A stretch of 25,061 bases of DNA from JACKNG01 sp040904625 (GTDB taxonomy: Bacteria; Pseudomonadota; Gammaproteobacteria; Ga0077536), in NCBI GenBank assembly GCA_040904625.1, contig JBBDTC010000215.1, positions 1 to 25,061 on the forward strand, written 5' to 3'. Under the pieces are notes generated by a model. It was not told the origin of the DNA, ran no database searches, and was given only the letters and a program-made list of their open reading frames with translations. Positions 1 to 6,830 of the stretch are shown piece by piece. A program made the position numbers and the translations under genes. Position 1 is the stretch's first letter; each line of letters begins with the position of its first letter.

Positions 1-266
1 GCTCGCTCCGCCTTGCCGGGTCACGACAATGGCCACAGCAGCGCCGAACAATGAATGATCAACAGGCCCTAGTGTCAACGTCGAAACCAGCCGGCCTGAC
101 GACGGTCAGCCGCCGTCAGGCCGGGATCGCCATGTTTCTTATCGGACTGGATATTGTCGCCAGTCGTCAGCGCGCTCTTTACGCTGGTGCTGACCGGCGG
201 TGCACGGAGCGTGCGGGGTGCTCTCCAGCCAGGGCACCATTCGCTACAATGCTGGTGCGTCCGGCT
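1..266. other. left-edge stretch with no supported gene
   Basis: I see no convincing gene here. Short plus-strand frames exist, and one encodes a hydrophobic stretch around 130-160, but none has a ribosome binding site or a recognisable product. The stretch lies downstream of the minus-strand LolA-like gene that ends at 267. It holds one strong hairpin at 91-124, listed separately. A gene remnant or the edge of an off-window gene cannot be excluded. Confidence 0.5.
91..124. repeat. strong 15-bp hairpin
   Basis: Bases 91-105 pair with 110-124 at 14 of 15 positions (one A/C mismatch at 102/113) around a 4-nt TCAG loop. The stem is very GC rich. It lies about 140 bp downstream of the minus-strand gene ending at 267. 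On the minus strand it is followed only by a weak T-containing tail (TGGTTTCG). It could be a terminator or a REP-like palindrome; the sequence does not decide which. Confidence 0.6.
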
Positions 267-1127
267 TCAGTTGGCCGTTGAAACGGCTTCTTTCAGCGGC
301 GTCACGCCGATGATTTTCCAGAAAGGCTGTGCGGCCAATTGGCCGAGGGAGTCGGGGCTCAGATCCTGTTTGTCCAAGCCCTTTGCATCGTAGCTCACGG
401 CGCGCACCTGCCAGCGGCTCGTGGAGCGCGTCTGGACATCCTCCAGGGTGACATCGAGCACCGTCGGCACGCTGTCGATGAGGAGCGAGCGCACACTCAA
501 GACCTTCCACAGGCGATCAGCGCGGTCATAGAACTCACGCTTGACCGGCAGCATGGTGTCCTGCGCGATCCAGGTGACGATGTAGGAGTAATACCAGTCC
601 TGTTCCGGCGCGGCGCGCACTTTCCATGTCGCCTGACCATCGATGACTTCTTCCCCGACGAGCTCGGCTTCGATCAAATCGCGCGGCGCCAGGCCGAGGT
701 CGGCATAGCCGAAGTCCGTGAGCAGGAGATTGCGATCGGGCTCGAGCGGTGCAATCTGGCGCGCGCGGCGCTCTTTCGGTGTATACAGCCACAAGCCGAG
801 ATCCTTGTCGTTGGTCCTCGGTGCGGTGAGCATGGCCGAACCGGTGGCATAGTCGGGTTCGAGTATCGTGATCGCCGTCCGCGGTCCATCGTCGAAGCGT
901 TGGCGGGCGACGAGCGCCTCCCACGAAAGCGATTCATCGGGGGTCAATTCTTTGGTCACGCTGATATGGACGCGCGCCAACTGCGGTTGCGCCGGGGTCA
1001 GGGCTTCCTCCATCTGCGCGATGAGCTGCGCGGGAGACGGGGCGGCGGCGCTTGTGCTACCGATGATGGCGCATAGCATCATCAACAGGCTGGCGCGGAG
1101 CCAATACGGGGCGGTTGTGTGATTCAC
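267..1127 (-). CDS. LolA-like outer membrane lipoprotein-sorting protein
   Basis: This 286-aa protein resembles the LolA-like family (annotated as outer membrane lipoprotein-sorting protein), which often accompanies RND/MMPL lipid exporters. Residues about 9-28 form a signal peptide with a hydrophobic core ending in Ala residues, so the mature protein should be periplasmic. A family-like segment sits mid-protein: LWLYTPKERRARQIAP, then LLLTDFGYADL. The start is GTG at 1127-1125, chosen because a near-perfect AAAGGAGG lies 5 nt upstream. No RND partner gene is visible, although one could lie off the left edge. The family call is from sequence pattern; a role in moving lipids or lipoproteins to the outer membrane is inferred. 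Confidence 0.8.
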   Translation of the reverse strand: MNHTTAPYWLRASLLMMLCAIIGSTSAAAPSPAQLIAQMEEALTPAQPQLARVHISVTKELTPDESLSWEALVARQRFDDGPRTAITILEPDYATGSAMLTAPRTNDKDLGLWLYTPKERRARQIAPLEPDRNLLLTDFGYADLGLAPRDLIEAELVGEEVIDGQATWKVRAAPEQDWYYSYIVTWIAQDTMLPVKREFYDRADRLWKVLSVRSLLIDSVPTVLDVTLEDVQTRSTSRWQVRAVSYDAKGLDKQDLSPDSLGQLAAQPFWKIIGVTPLKEAVSTAN

Positions 1128-1502
1128 GAAAACCTCCTTTCTTTTAGTTAGCTATCCTTTTGTGACGAATCGGGCTGGCGCGAGTTCCGTCGAATCGAGC
1201 CAAGTGCCCGAACGTGGAACACGATGTGGAACGTTATGTGCTGTCAGGTGATGATCAGGGAACGGCGAGCCATTTGCAATTGGCTGCTTATCGCTCCCTG
1301 TTCGATCGCCCGCCATACTGAGCGCGCAATTGCGTCTGCCCTGGCGATCCCGAAGGCGGCGAACTATCCTGACTCTTGAGCAGACATGAAATCCCCGCGC
1401 TCGCGCGCAAGCGAGGGCACGCTGCTGGTTGTGCGATCTCCGCATGCGCCGGCCGGGGCAGTCACTGCGCAAGGCGGCCTTGCTGCCGCGAAGGAGGAGT
1501 TC
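1128..1502. promoter_or_regulatory. divergent intergenic region with repeated and palindromic motifs
   Basis: This 375-bp gap separates the minus-strand LolA-like gene from the plus-strand DUF2189 gene, so it should carry promoters for both. It contains a direct repeat GTGGAAC at 1214-1220 and 1226-1232 (12-nt period, about one helical turn). It also has a near-palindrome AGCCA-N8-TGGCT at 1268-1285 with an AT-rich TTTGCAAT centre. These are plausible regulator sites, but no regulator is identified and no clear -35/-10 pair was found. An in-frame upstream ATG at 1386 lacks a ribosome binding site. Confidence 0.35.
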
Positions 1503-2276
1503 ATGCATTTCCAGAACAGCCTCGGCCAGACGTTACCCCGCCCCCTCGAACACGGGCCGCGCGCGCTCATGCATCCGATCAACTGGTTGCTTGCTGGAGT
1601 GAGGGATCTCATCGCGACACCGGCCGCAAGCCTGGCCTACGGCCTGTTGGTCACCGCGCTCGGTCTCGTGCTGCTGGTGCTGGGCAGCGCCTACATCTAT
1701 TTCCTGATTGCCGCCGTGTCCGGCTTCCTGCTCATCGGCCCGGTGATGGCGGCTGGCCTGTGCGAACTGTCACGCCTGCGCGATCAGGGCGAGGCTGCGG
1801 ATTTCGACCACTCGCTCGACGTGCTCGCGCGCAAACGCACCCCGCTGGCGCATTACTCCGTGTTACTGCTCGGCGTCGGCCTGATCTGGTTCATCGTCTC
1901 CGATGTGCTGCTGCGTGCGGTCATCGGCGAACCGGCGCCGGCCTTCGACCGCTCCTTATGGGGCGGTCTGCTGGCCGTTCTCAGTACCCGGGAGATCCTG
2001 GTCTACGTGGCGGTGGGCGGTGTCATTGCTGCTGCGGTATTCGCCGTATCGGTGGTCACCATTCCTGCGCTCATCGATCGCCCGCTGCGCGCGCGTGAAG
2101 CAATGGCCCTGAGCCTCGCCGCCGTCCGCACCCATCCGGCGACGATGGCGGTATGGGCGGCGCTAATCGTGGCCCTCACGGCGCTCGGCTTCGCCACCGG
2201 CCTGCTCGGCATGATCGTCATCTACCCGTTGCTCGGCCACGCCACTTGGCATGCGTATCGGGAGTTGCTGGATTGA
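1503..2276 (+). CDS. DUF2189 family integral membrane protein
   Basis: This 257-aa inner-membrane protein matches the DUF2189 pattern: several hydrophobic helices (about residues 35-60, 60-85, 115-140, 165-195, 215-245) and a C-terminus reading YPLLGHATWHAYRELLD, typical of the family. Its function is unknown. The start is ATG 1503, directly preceded by AAGGAGG at about 6 nt. The frame is open back to an ATG at 1386, but that extension is Arg/Ala-rich, lacks a ribosome binding site and does not look like a signal sequence. The next gene on the same strand begins 300 bp downstream, so co-transcription is uncertain. Confidence 0.85.
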   Translation: MHFQNSLGQTLPRPLEHGPRALMHPINWLLAGVRDLIATPAASLAYGLLVTALGLVLLVLGSAYIYFLIAAVSGFLLIGPVMAAGLCELSRLRDQGEAADFDHSLDVLARKRTPLAHYSVLLLGVGLIWFIVSDVLLRAVIGEPAPAFDRSLWGGLLAVLSTREILVYVAVGGVIAAAVFAVSVVTIPALIDRPLRAREAMALSLAAVRTHPATMAVWAALIVALTALGFATGLLGMIVIYPLLGHATWHAYRELLD

Positions 2277-2576
2277 GCGGCGTAGGCTGAGCGTCGAAAT
2301 AGGGGGGCATTTCAGGCGATTAGCAACGCAAGAATTGGGTTTATAAGACTATGTGCAGGTGATACGGACGACTTTTGGTTTTCACGCCGGCGACTCGATG
2401 TCGGACGAATACGATGAGCTGAGCGCCGGCGACATCCTGCAGGCAATGAAGGCCGGCGTGCGCGGGCAGGCGCTGCGCAACGGCGTCTGACTGCCGCCAG
2501 GTCACACCGTGCCGGTTGACCCGGCGCCCATGACAGCGACAATGCCCGGACACGCGGCCGTGGTCGTCCGCGGACC
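2277..2576. other. 300-bp gap between DUF2189 and SCFA transporter genes
   Basis: No recognisable gene or clear terminator is present. The middle holds a short plus-strand reading frame with coding-like codon use (2353-2490, separate entry). The start of the downstream transporter is poorly defined, so the last bases may be part of its leader. Confidence 0.4.
2353..2490 (+). other. possible small ORF or gene remnant, unrecognised
   Basis: The frame is open from 2347, with a GTG at 2353 (45 aa) and an ATG at 2398 (30 aa, MSDEYDELSAGDILQAMKAG onward). From 2398 to the TGA at 2488-2490 nearly every codon ends in G or C, like the real genes around it, which is why it is recorded. There is no ribosome binding site before either start, and I do not recognise the peptide. 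It could be a genuine microprotein, the tail of a decayed gene, or chance in high-GC DNA. Confidence 0.25.
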
Positions 2577-3992
2577 GTGGCCAGGGGGAACCTCGACTTG
2601 CTGCAACAATTCGGCGCCGTGCTGGCGCAGGTGCTGCGCCGCCTGATCCCCGACTCCTTCGTCTTCGCGCTCATCCTCACCGTGCTGGTGGCCCTGCTCG
2701 CCTGGCTCGCGGCCGACGCCGCGCCGAAGCAGGTGGTCGATGCCTGGTATCGAGGCTTCTGGATCCTGCTCGAGTTCGGCATGCAGGTGACGCTGCTGCT
2801 GACGACCGGCTTCGCCATCGCGCTATCGCCGACCGTCGCCCGCCTCATCGACCGCGTCGCCCTGTTTGCGCGCGGCCCGGGCAGCGTCTATCTCATCGTC
2901 GGCGTGGTCGGCGGCCTGTTCGGGCTGGTCAGCTGGGGCTGGGCGGTGCTCACCGCCGTGCTCGCGCGCGAACTCGCCGGCCGGGTCCGCGGCGTCGACT
3001 ACGCCTATCTCACGGCCTGCGCCTACGGCGCCGGGGTGGTGTGGGTGTGCGGGCTGTCGAGTTCGATTCCGCTGGTGCTCAATACCGCGAACAATTTCCT
3101 CATCGAGACCGGCGTGCTCGATGCCACGGTGCCGATGGCGCTGACGCTCGGCAGCACGATGAACAAGGTACAGATGGCCGTCTACTTCCTCACCATGCCG
3201 GCGCTGTTCTACCTGCTGCGTCCGCGCGATGCACACCCGGCGACGATCGAGGACCTGCGCGAAGCGGAGGCGGTCGCCCCGCTGCCAATCGAGGAAGAAG
3301 CGCGCATGCTGGCACTCGACGGCCACGCGCTGTCCGACCGCCTCAACAATTCGCGCCTGCTGGTGTGGCTGATCGCCGGCGCGGGCGCATGGTACATCGT
3401 CGACTACTTCCTCACGCGCGGCTTCGATCTCAACCTCAACATCATGATCTTCCTGTTCGTGCAGGCGGGACTGCTCATGCATCGCACGCCGATGCGCTAC
3501 GTAATCGCGATGAAGCGCGCCTGTGCGAACGTCTCGGGCATCATTTTCCAGTACCCGTTCTACGCCGGCATCATGGGCATCATGATGTACACGGACCTGG
3601 CCACGACGACCGCCGGCTGGCTCGCCGGTAACGCGACGCTGGCGACCTTCCCATTCATCGCGCAGCTCTCGGGCGCTCTGATCAACATGGCGATCCCGTC
3701 CGCCGGCGGCGAATGGGCGGTGCTCGGGCCGTCGATGACAGCGACCGCACAGACCCTCGCCGAGGGGCTTTCCCCGGCAGAGGTCCAGGCCTACGTGGCG
3801 CGCATCGCGATGGCGGTCGCCTACGGCGAGACCTCGAGCAACCTGCTGCAGCCGTTCTTCCTGCTCGCGATCCTGCCGGTGATGGGCGTAGGCGTGCGCA
3901 TCCAGGCGCGCGACGTGATGGGCTACCTCGTCATCCCCTTCTTGTGGGTGACGGCCTATACCGGGGTCATCGTCACCTGGGTGCCACTGTAG
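2577..3992 (+). CDS. short-chain fatty acid transporter, AtoE family
   Basis: This 471-aa polytopic membrane protein matches the SCFA transporter (AtoE) family of inner-membrane carriers for short-chain fatty acids such as acetoacetate or butyrate. Family marks include PDSFVFALILT near the N-terminus, GLFGLVSWGWAVLTAVLARE around residue 110, and AIPSAGGEWAVLGPSM around residue 375. About 10-12 hydrophobic segments are visible. Start choice is uncertain: GTG 2577 has no ribosome binding site, whereas TTG 2598 is preceded by AGGGGG at 9 nt inside the frame. No CoA-transferase or thiolase genes, the usual ato partners, are nearby, so the substrate is unknown. Confidence 0.88.
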   Translation: MARGNLDLLQQFGAVLAQVLRRLIPDSFVFALILTVLVALLAWLAADAAPKQVVDAWYRGFWILLEFGMQVTLLLTTGFAIALSPTVARLIDRVALFARGPGSVYLIVGVVGGLFGLVSWGWAVLTAVLARELAGRVRGVDYAYLTACAYGAGVVWVCGLSSSIPLVLNTANNFLIETGVLDATVPMALTLGSTMNKVQMAVYFLTMPALFYLLRPRDAHPATIEDLREAEAVAPLPIEEEARMLALDGHALSDRLNNSRLLVWLIAGAGAWYIVDYFLTRGFDLNLNIMIFLFVQAGLLMHRTPMRYVIAMKRACANVSGIIFQYPFYAGIMGIMMYTDLATTTAGWLAGNATLATFPFIAQLSGALINMAIPSAGGEWAVLGPSMTATAQTLAEGLSPAEVQAYVARIAMAVAYGETSSNLLQPFFLLAILPVMGVGVRIQARDVMGYLVIPFLWVTAYTGVIVTWVPL

Positions 3993-4137
3993 TCGCGGCA
4001 GCTATCGCCGCCCAATACCCTCGAAGTTCGGTGTGGCTGCACGATGAAAGTGGAGCGCCTCCGCGACGGCAATGAACTGGCGGAGTTGTCGAACGTCAGT
4101 CATTCGTTCCGTCCAGGCTTCTACTTGTCCCTTTGAC

Positions 4138-4171
4138 AGTTGTCGATGCACATCCTTGATGTGCGACAACT
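4138..4171. repeat. bulged hairpin beside the palindromic element
   Basis: AGTTGTCG plus CACATC on the left (split by a 3-nt ATG bulge) pair with GATGTG plus CGACAACT on the right, around a ctt loop. That gives 14 base pairs in a 34-nt span. It abuts the next element with only about two bases between. It may belong to the same mobile or repeated unit, or act as a terminator for either convergent gene. Confidence 0.6.
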
Positions 4172-4173
4172 TA

Positions 4174-4241
4174 CCGTGACAGTTACGGTAATTTTCGTGG
4201 GCACCCGAGATTCGGAAATGCAGTTACCATCACCGCAATTC
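4174..4241. repeat. REP/MITE-like palindromic element, copy 1
   Basis: The left arm is GTGACAGTTACGGTAATTTT, the centre is CCGAGATTCGG (a small hairpin), and the right arm is AAATGCAGTTACCATCACCG. The same layout and largely the same bases recur at 10348-10412. The arms are only imperfectly complementary, so this copy looks more diverged. Location between convergent genes is typical of REP-type elements. No transposase is present, so it would be a non-autonomous copy. Confidence 0.6.
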
Positions 4242-4325
4242 GGCAATGCCGATAGGGCTCGGTGCGCAGCCAGCCGTTGTTGTCGTAGGCGTACTCGGCC
4301 GACAATCAGGGTTGGGTCGCGCACT

Positions 4326-4342
4326 CCCAGTCAAAGACTGGG
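4326..4342. repeat. perfect 7-bp hairpin
   Basis: CCCAGTC pairs with GACTGGG around a 3-nt AAA loop. The plus-strand tail is CCCCTTTG, a weak T run. It could serve as a terminator, but it lies over 330 bp beyond the transporter stop, so its role is uncertain. Confidence 0.45.
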
Positions 4343-4498
4343 CCCCTTTGAGTCGGCAATCGTACACGGAGTGTGCGCGCTGCTTCGATATTCATTCTTC
4401 GAGGGCCTCGTGCTTGCGTGCAAGATCTGACCCCATGCCGCTATAGCCAAGTTACTCTGTGACGGGGCCTTATAGCGCAAATCAGTACCAAGTCTCGA

Positions 4499-6748
4499 TC
4501 ATTGACCTGCTTCATGATCGGCAAGCCAACGCAAGAATTCGGCACCAGGCATCGGTTTGGCATAATAGAAGCCCTGAACCATGTCACAGCCCAACGCTCG
4601 TACGATATCCAGATCCGCCGACGTCTCCACACCTTCGGCGATCGTATTCAGATCGAGACGCTTGGCCAACTCGATACTGCTTTTGAGAATCGATCGTGCC
4701 CGCTCGTCATCCGCAGCGCCGCAAACGAAGGCCCGGTCAATCTTGATTTCGGTAAACGGCATTTTGTGCAACTGTTTGAGCGACGAGTAACCGGTGCCGA
4801 AATCATCTATCGACAGCGTAATTCCGCGCAACCGCAGCCGCATCAGGACACCCAGCATTGCCACGACATCATCCGTGATCGTCCGCTCCGTCACCTCGAT
4901 AATGATTTGCGAAGACGCAATGCCCTCCATCGCCGCATAGTCATCGATCAGCTCCGGAAAGTGCGGATCGTTGAAACTCACAGGTGCGACGTTGACCGCG
5001 ACTTCGAGCGGAATCCCATTCGACAGCCAATCTCCACAATCGGCGAACACCGAGCGCATCAGAGCGAGTGTCAATGCGTGGATGCGGCCCGTGCGCTCGG
5101 CGAACGGAATGAATGCATCAGGGCTGAGCAGGCTGCCGTCCGGCAGGCGCCACCGGGATAGTGCCTCGACTCCGGAGACGCGGCCCGTAGCGAGCACGAC
5201 CTTGGGCTGGTAGTAAGGAACCAGAGCACCCGTGGAGAGCCCTTCGTCAAAGCATTCTTCCGTCAATTCATAAACGTTCCCGGCCCTCGGCATCGCTGGC
5301 TGCGCGGGTTGTGTCCTGACATACTTCACAAGTACCCGGCGCAGGTCATCGGGTCGTATGGGTTTGCGCGTTCCACCCAGGACGCTCAACCCATTGGAGC
5401 GAGCGAACTCCTCCGCCGCACGCAACAGGTTCTGCTCGACTCCGCTCAGCAGTACGATGTCCGGTCGATATGGTGTCTCGGCCAGCGCATGTAAGAATTC
5501 GATGCCGTCCATCCCGGGCATTTTGAGATCGAGCAATACCACATCGATCTCGCCCTGCATGGCCGTCAATGTTTCGAGTGCAGTCGCACCGCCATCGGCG
5601 CCGTGGTGCTCGCCAATCCCCAAACGGTCGAGAACGCGCTGCGCCAGAGTCCGGATGTACGCTTCATCGTCGACTACGAGTACACGCAAACCTTCCATAG
5701 GAATTGCGTCGGCCAAACCGGTTGGCTCGGCATCGGTCAGGGTAGCCGCAGAACTCAACCGTTCGGGCCCCGGGTCCATTCGCTCCCTTTGCCTGCTAGA
5801 GTCTTCGTCACCGTGCACCAGCACGCGCTCCGACGGGGCTACGTTGAGACGCGATGGAAAGTGGGGCAGCCATGCGTCAACGGTCGCCGGCCGATCTTCG
5901 ATAGAGAACGCCAGCCCGCGATCAATCGCAGCCAGCAACTCACGGGAACAGTCGATGCGGGCATGCTCGCTGGTTGACATCAGCGGATCCATCGCTCCTT
6001 GCGTGAGTCGTGCGCTCCGCGTCAGCGCATCGGCGGGTATGCGGCCGGTCACCAGGATGTAAAGCACCGCGGCAAGCCCATAGATGTCGCTCCACGGACC
6101 CTGTGCCAATCCTTCCCCGTCACCGGCATACTGCTCAAACGGTGCGAATCCCCTACTTACCAGCGCGGTCAAGCCGTGTGCCCCTGCGTCAGGAGCCTGC
6201 CTCGCCGAACCGAAATCCACGAGGACCGGTGTCCCATCCTCGCGAACAATGATGTTGTTGAGCTTGACGTCCCGATGGATGAAGCCGGCCTCGTGCACCT
6301 TCGCGATTCCATGGAGTAACGGCCCAATGAGATCCAGTATCGATTGCTCGTCTCTATGATCTCCGGCTGCGCAGTAGTCCTCGAGAGTGACGCCCTCCTC
6401 CAGATCCATGACCATGTATGCTGTGCCATTGTGCTCGAACGCAGTACGCACCTGCACGATGTTCGGATGGTAGAAGTGCGCCAGCGTACGTGCTTCCTGC
6501 AGAAAGCGCCGCAAGCCCCAGACGAACAGGTCCTTCGTCGTCTCCGAATGTGGTACGACCTGAAGCAGCGTATCCCTGGCGCACCACTGCCTGGGAAAGA
6601 ACTCCTTGATCGCGACACGCCGTTGCAAGTTGGTATCAAACCCAGCGTAGGTTATGCCGAAGCCACCTTCACCGAGCACGGATTCGATCACGTACCACAG
6701 CAACTTCTGACTTTGCGGCAATATCGTAGTGGGGGATTTGATTCGCAT
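4499..6748 (-). CDS. Ser/Thr protein kinase - receiver - EAL (c-di-GMP phosphodiesterase) fusion
   Basis: This 749-aa soluble protein joins three signalling domains. Residues about 18-295 are a eukaryotic-like Ser/Thr kinase: GEGGFG loop 26-31, VAIKE lysine 48, HRDVKLNN 158-165, DFG 178-180. Residues about 354-475 are a response-regulator receiver: VVDDE acidic pocket, phospho-acceptor Asp407 in LLDLKMPGMDG, LLSG, and Lys462. Residues about 490-745 are an EAL phosphodiesterase: GVEALSRW (Glu528), NVAP, EVTE (Glu618), DDFGTGYSS (Asp648/649), IKID (Lys669), AEGVET (Glu705), QGFYYAKP. All residues needed for catalysis in each family are visible. A linker at about 300-350 has no domain I recognise. 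The start is ATG 6748 with a weak ribosome binding site. The gene follows the hybrid histidine kinase by 82 bp on the same strand, suggesting an operon and phosphotransfer to Asp407 (inferred). Confidence 0.9.
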   Translation of the reverse strand: MRIKSPTTILPQSQKLLWYVIESVLGEGGFGITYAGFDTNLQRRVAIKEFFPRQWCARDTLLQVVPHSETTKDLFVWGLRRFLQEARTLAHFYHPNIVQVRTAFEHNGTAYMVMDLEEGVTLEDYCAAGDHRDEQSILDLIGPLLHGIAKVHEAGFIHRDVKLNNIIVREDGTPVLVDFGSARQAPDAGAHGLTALVSRGFAPFEQYAGDGEGLAQGPWSDIYGLAAVLYILVTGRIPADALTRSARLTQGAMDPLMSTSEHARIDCSRELLAAIDRGLAFSIEDRPATVDAWLPHFPSRLNVAPSERVLVHGDEDSSRQRERMDPGPERLSSAATLTDAEPTGLADAIPMEGLRVLVVDDEAYIRTLAQRVLDRLGIGEHHGADGGATALETLTAMQGEIDVVLLDLKMPGMDGIEFLHALAETPYRPDIVLLSGVEQNLLRAAEEFARSNGLSVLGGTRKPIRPDDLRRVLVKYVRTQPAQPAMPRAGNVYELTEECFDEGLSTGALVPYYQPKVVLATGRVSGVEALSRWRLPDGSLLSPDAFIPFAERTGRIHALTLALMRSVFADCGDWLSNGIPLEVAVNVAPVSFNDPHFPELIDDYAAMEGIASSQIIIEVTERTITDDVVAMLGVLMRLRLRGITLSIDDFGTGYSSLKQLHKMPFTEIKIDRAFVCGAADDERARSILKSSIELAKRLDLNTIAEGVETSADLDIVRALGCDMVQGFYYAKPMPGAEFLRWLADHEAGQ

Positions 6749-6830
6749 GATTCTCGGATAGGGCTTTACTGTAGCGACTTTCGGCTTTGGCGCGTGTCGA
6801 TTGGGACCGGCCCATTACGCTCGCATATTC

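Larger units (their letters stand above)
3993..4498. other. 506-bp gap between convergent genes, rich in hairpins
   Basis: No gene is supported here. The gap separates the plus-strand transporter from the minus-strand kinase-EAL gene, so both genes read into it. It holds at least three palindromic structures: a bulged stem at 4138-4171, a REP/MITE-like element at 4174-4241 and a perfect hairpin at 4326-4342. The string AAGATCTGACCCC at 4422-4434 resembles ends I associate, from memory only, with REP-associated transposase repeats. Confidence 0.5.

Noticed and set aside
51..393. Two overlapping plus-strand frames (51-281 and 154-393), the first with a hydrophobic stretch and joinable by a frameshift
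   Set aside because: No ribosome binding site, no recognisable product, and the second runs into the opposite strand of the LolA-like gene. A frameshifted pseudogene is possible but unsupported.
339..1076. 245-aa plus-strand open frame
   Set aside because: It is the antisense shadow of the LolA-like gene, with a His/Arg-rich composition typical of reversed high-GC coding DNA.
1386..1502. Upstream in-frame ATG for the DUF2189 gene
   Set aside because: It has no ribosome binding site, while ATG 1503 has AAGGAGG at ideal spacing and gives the family length.
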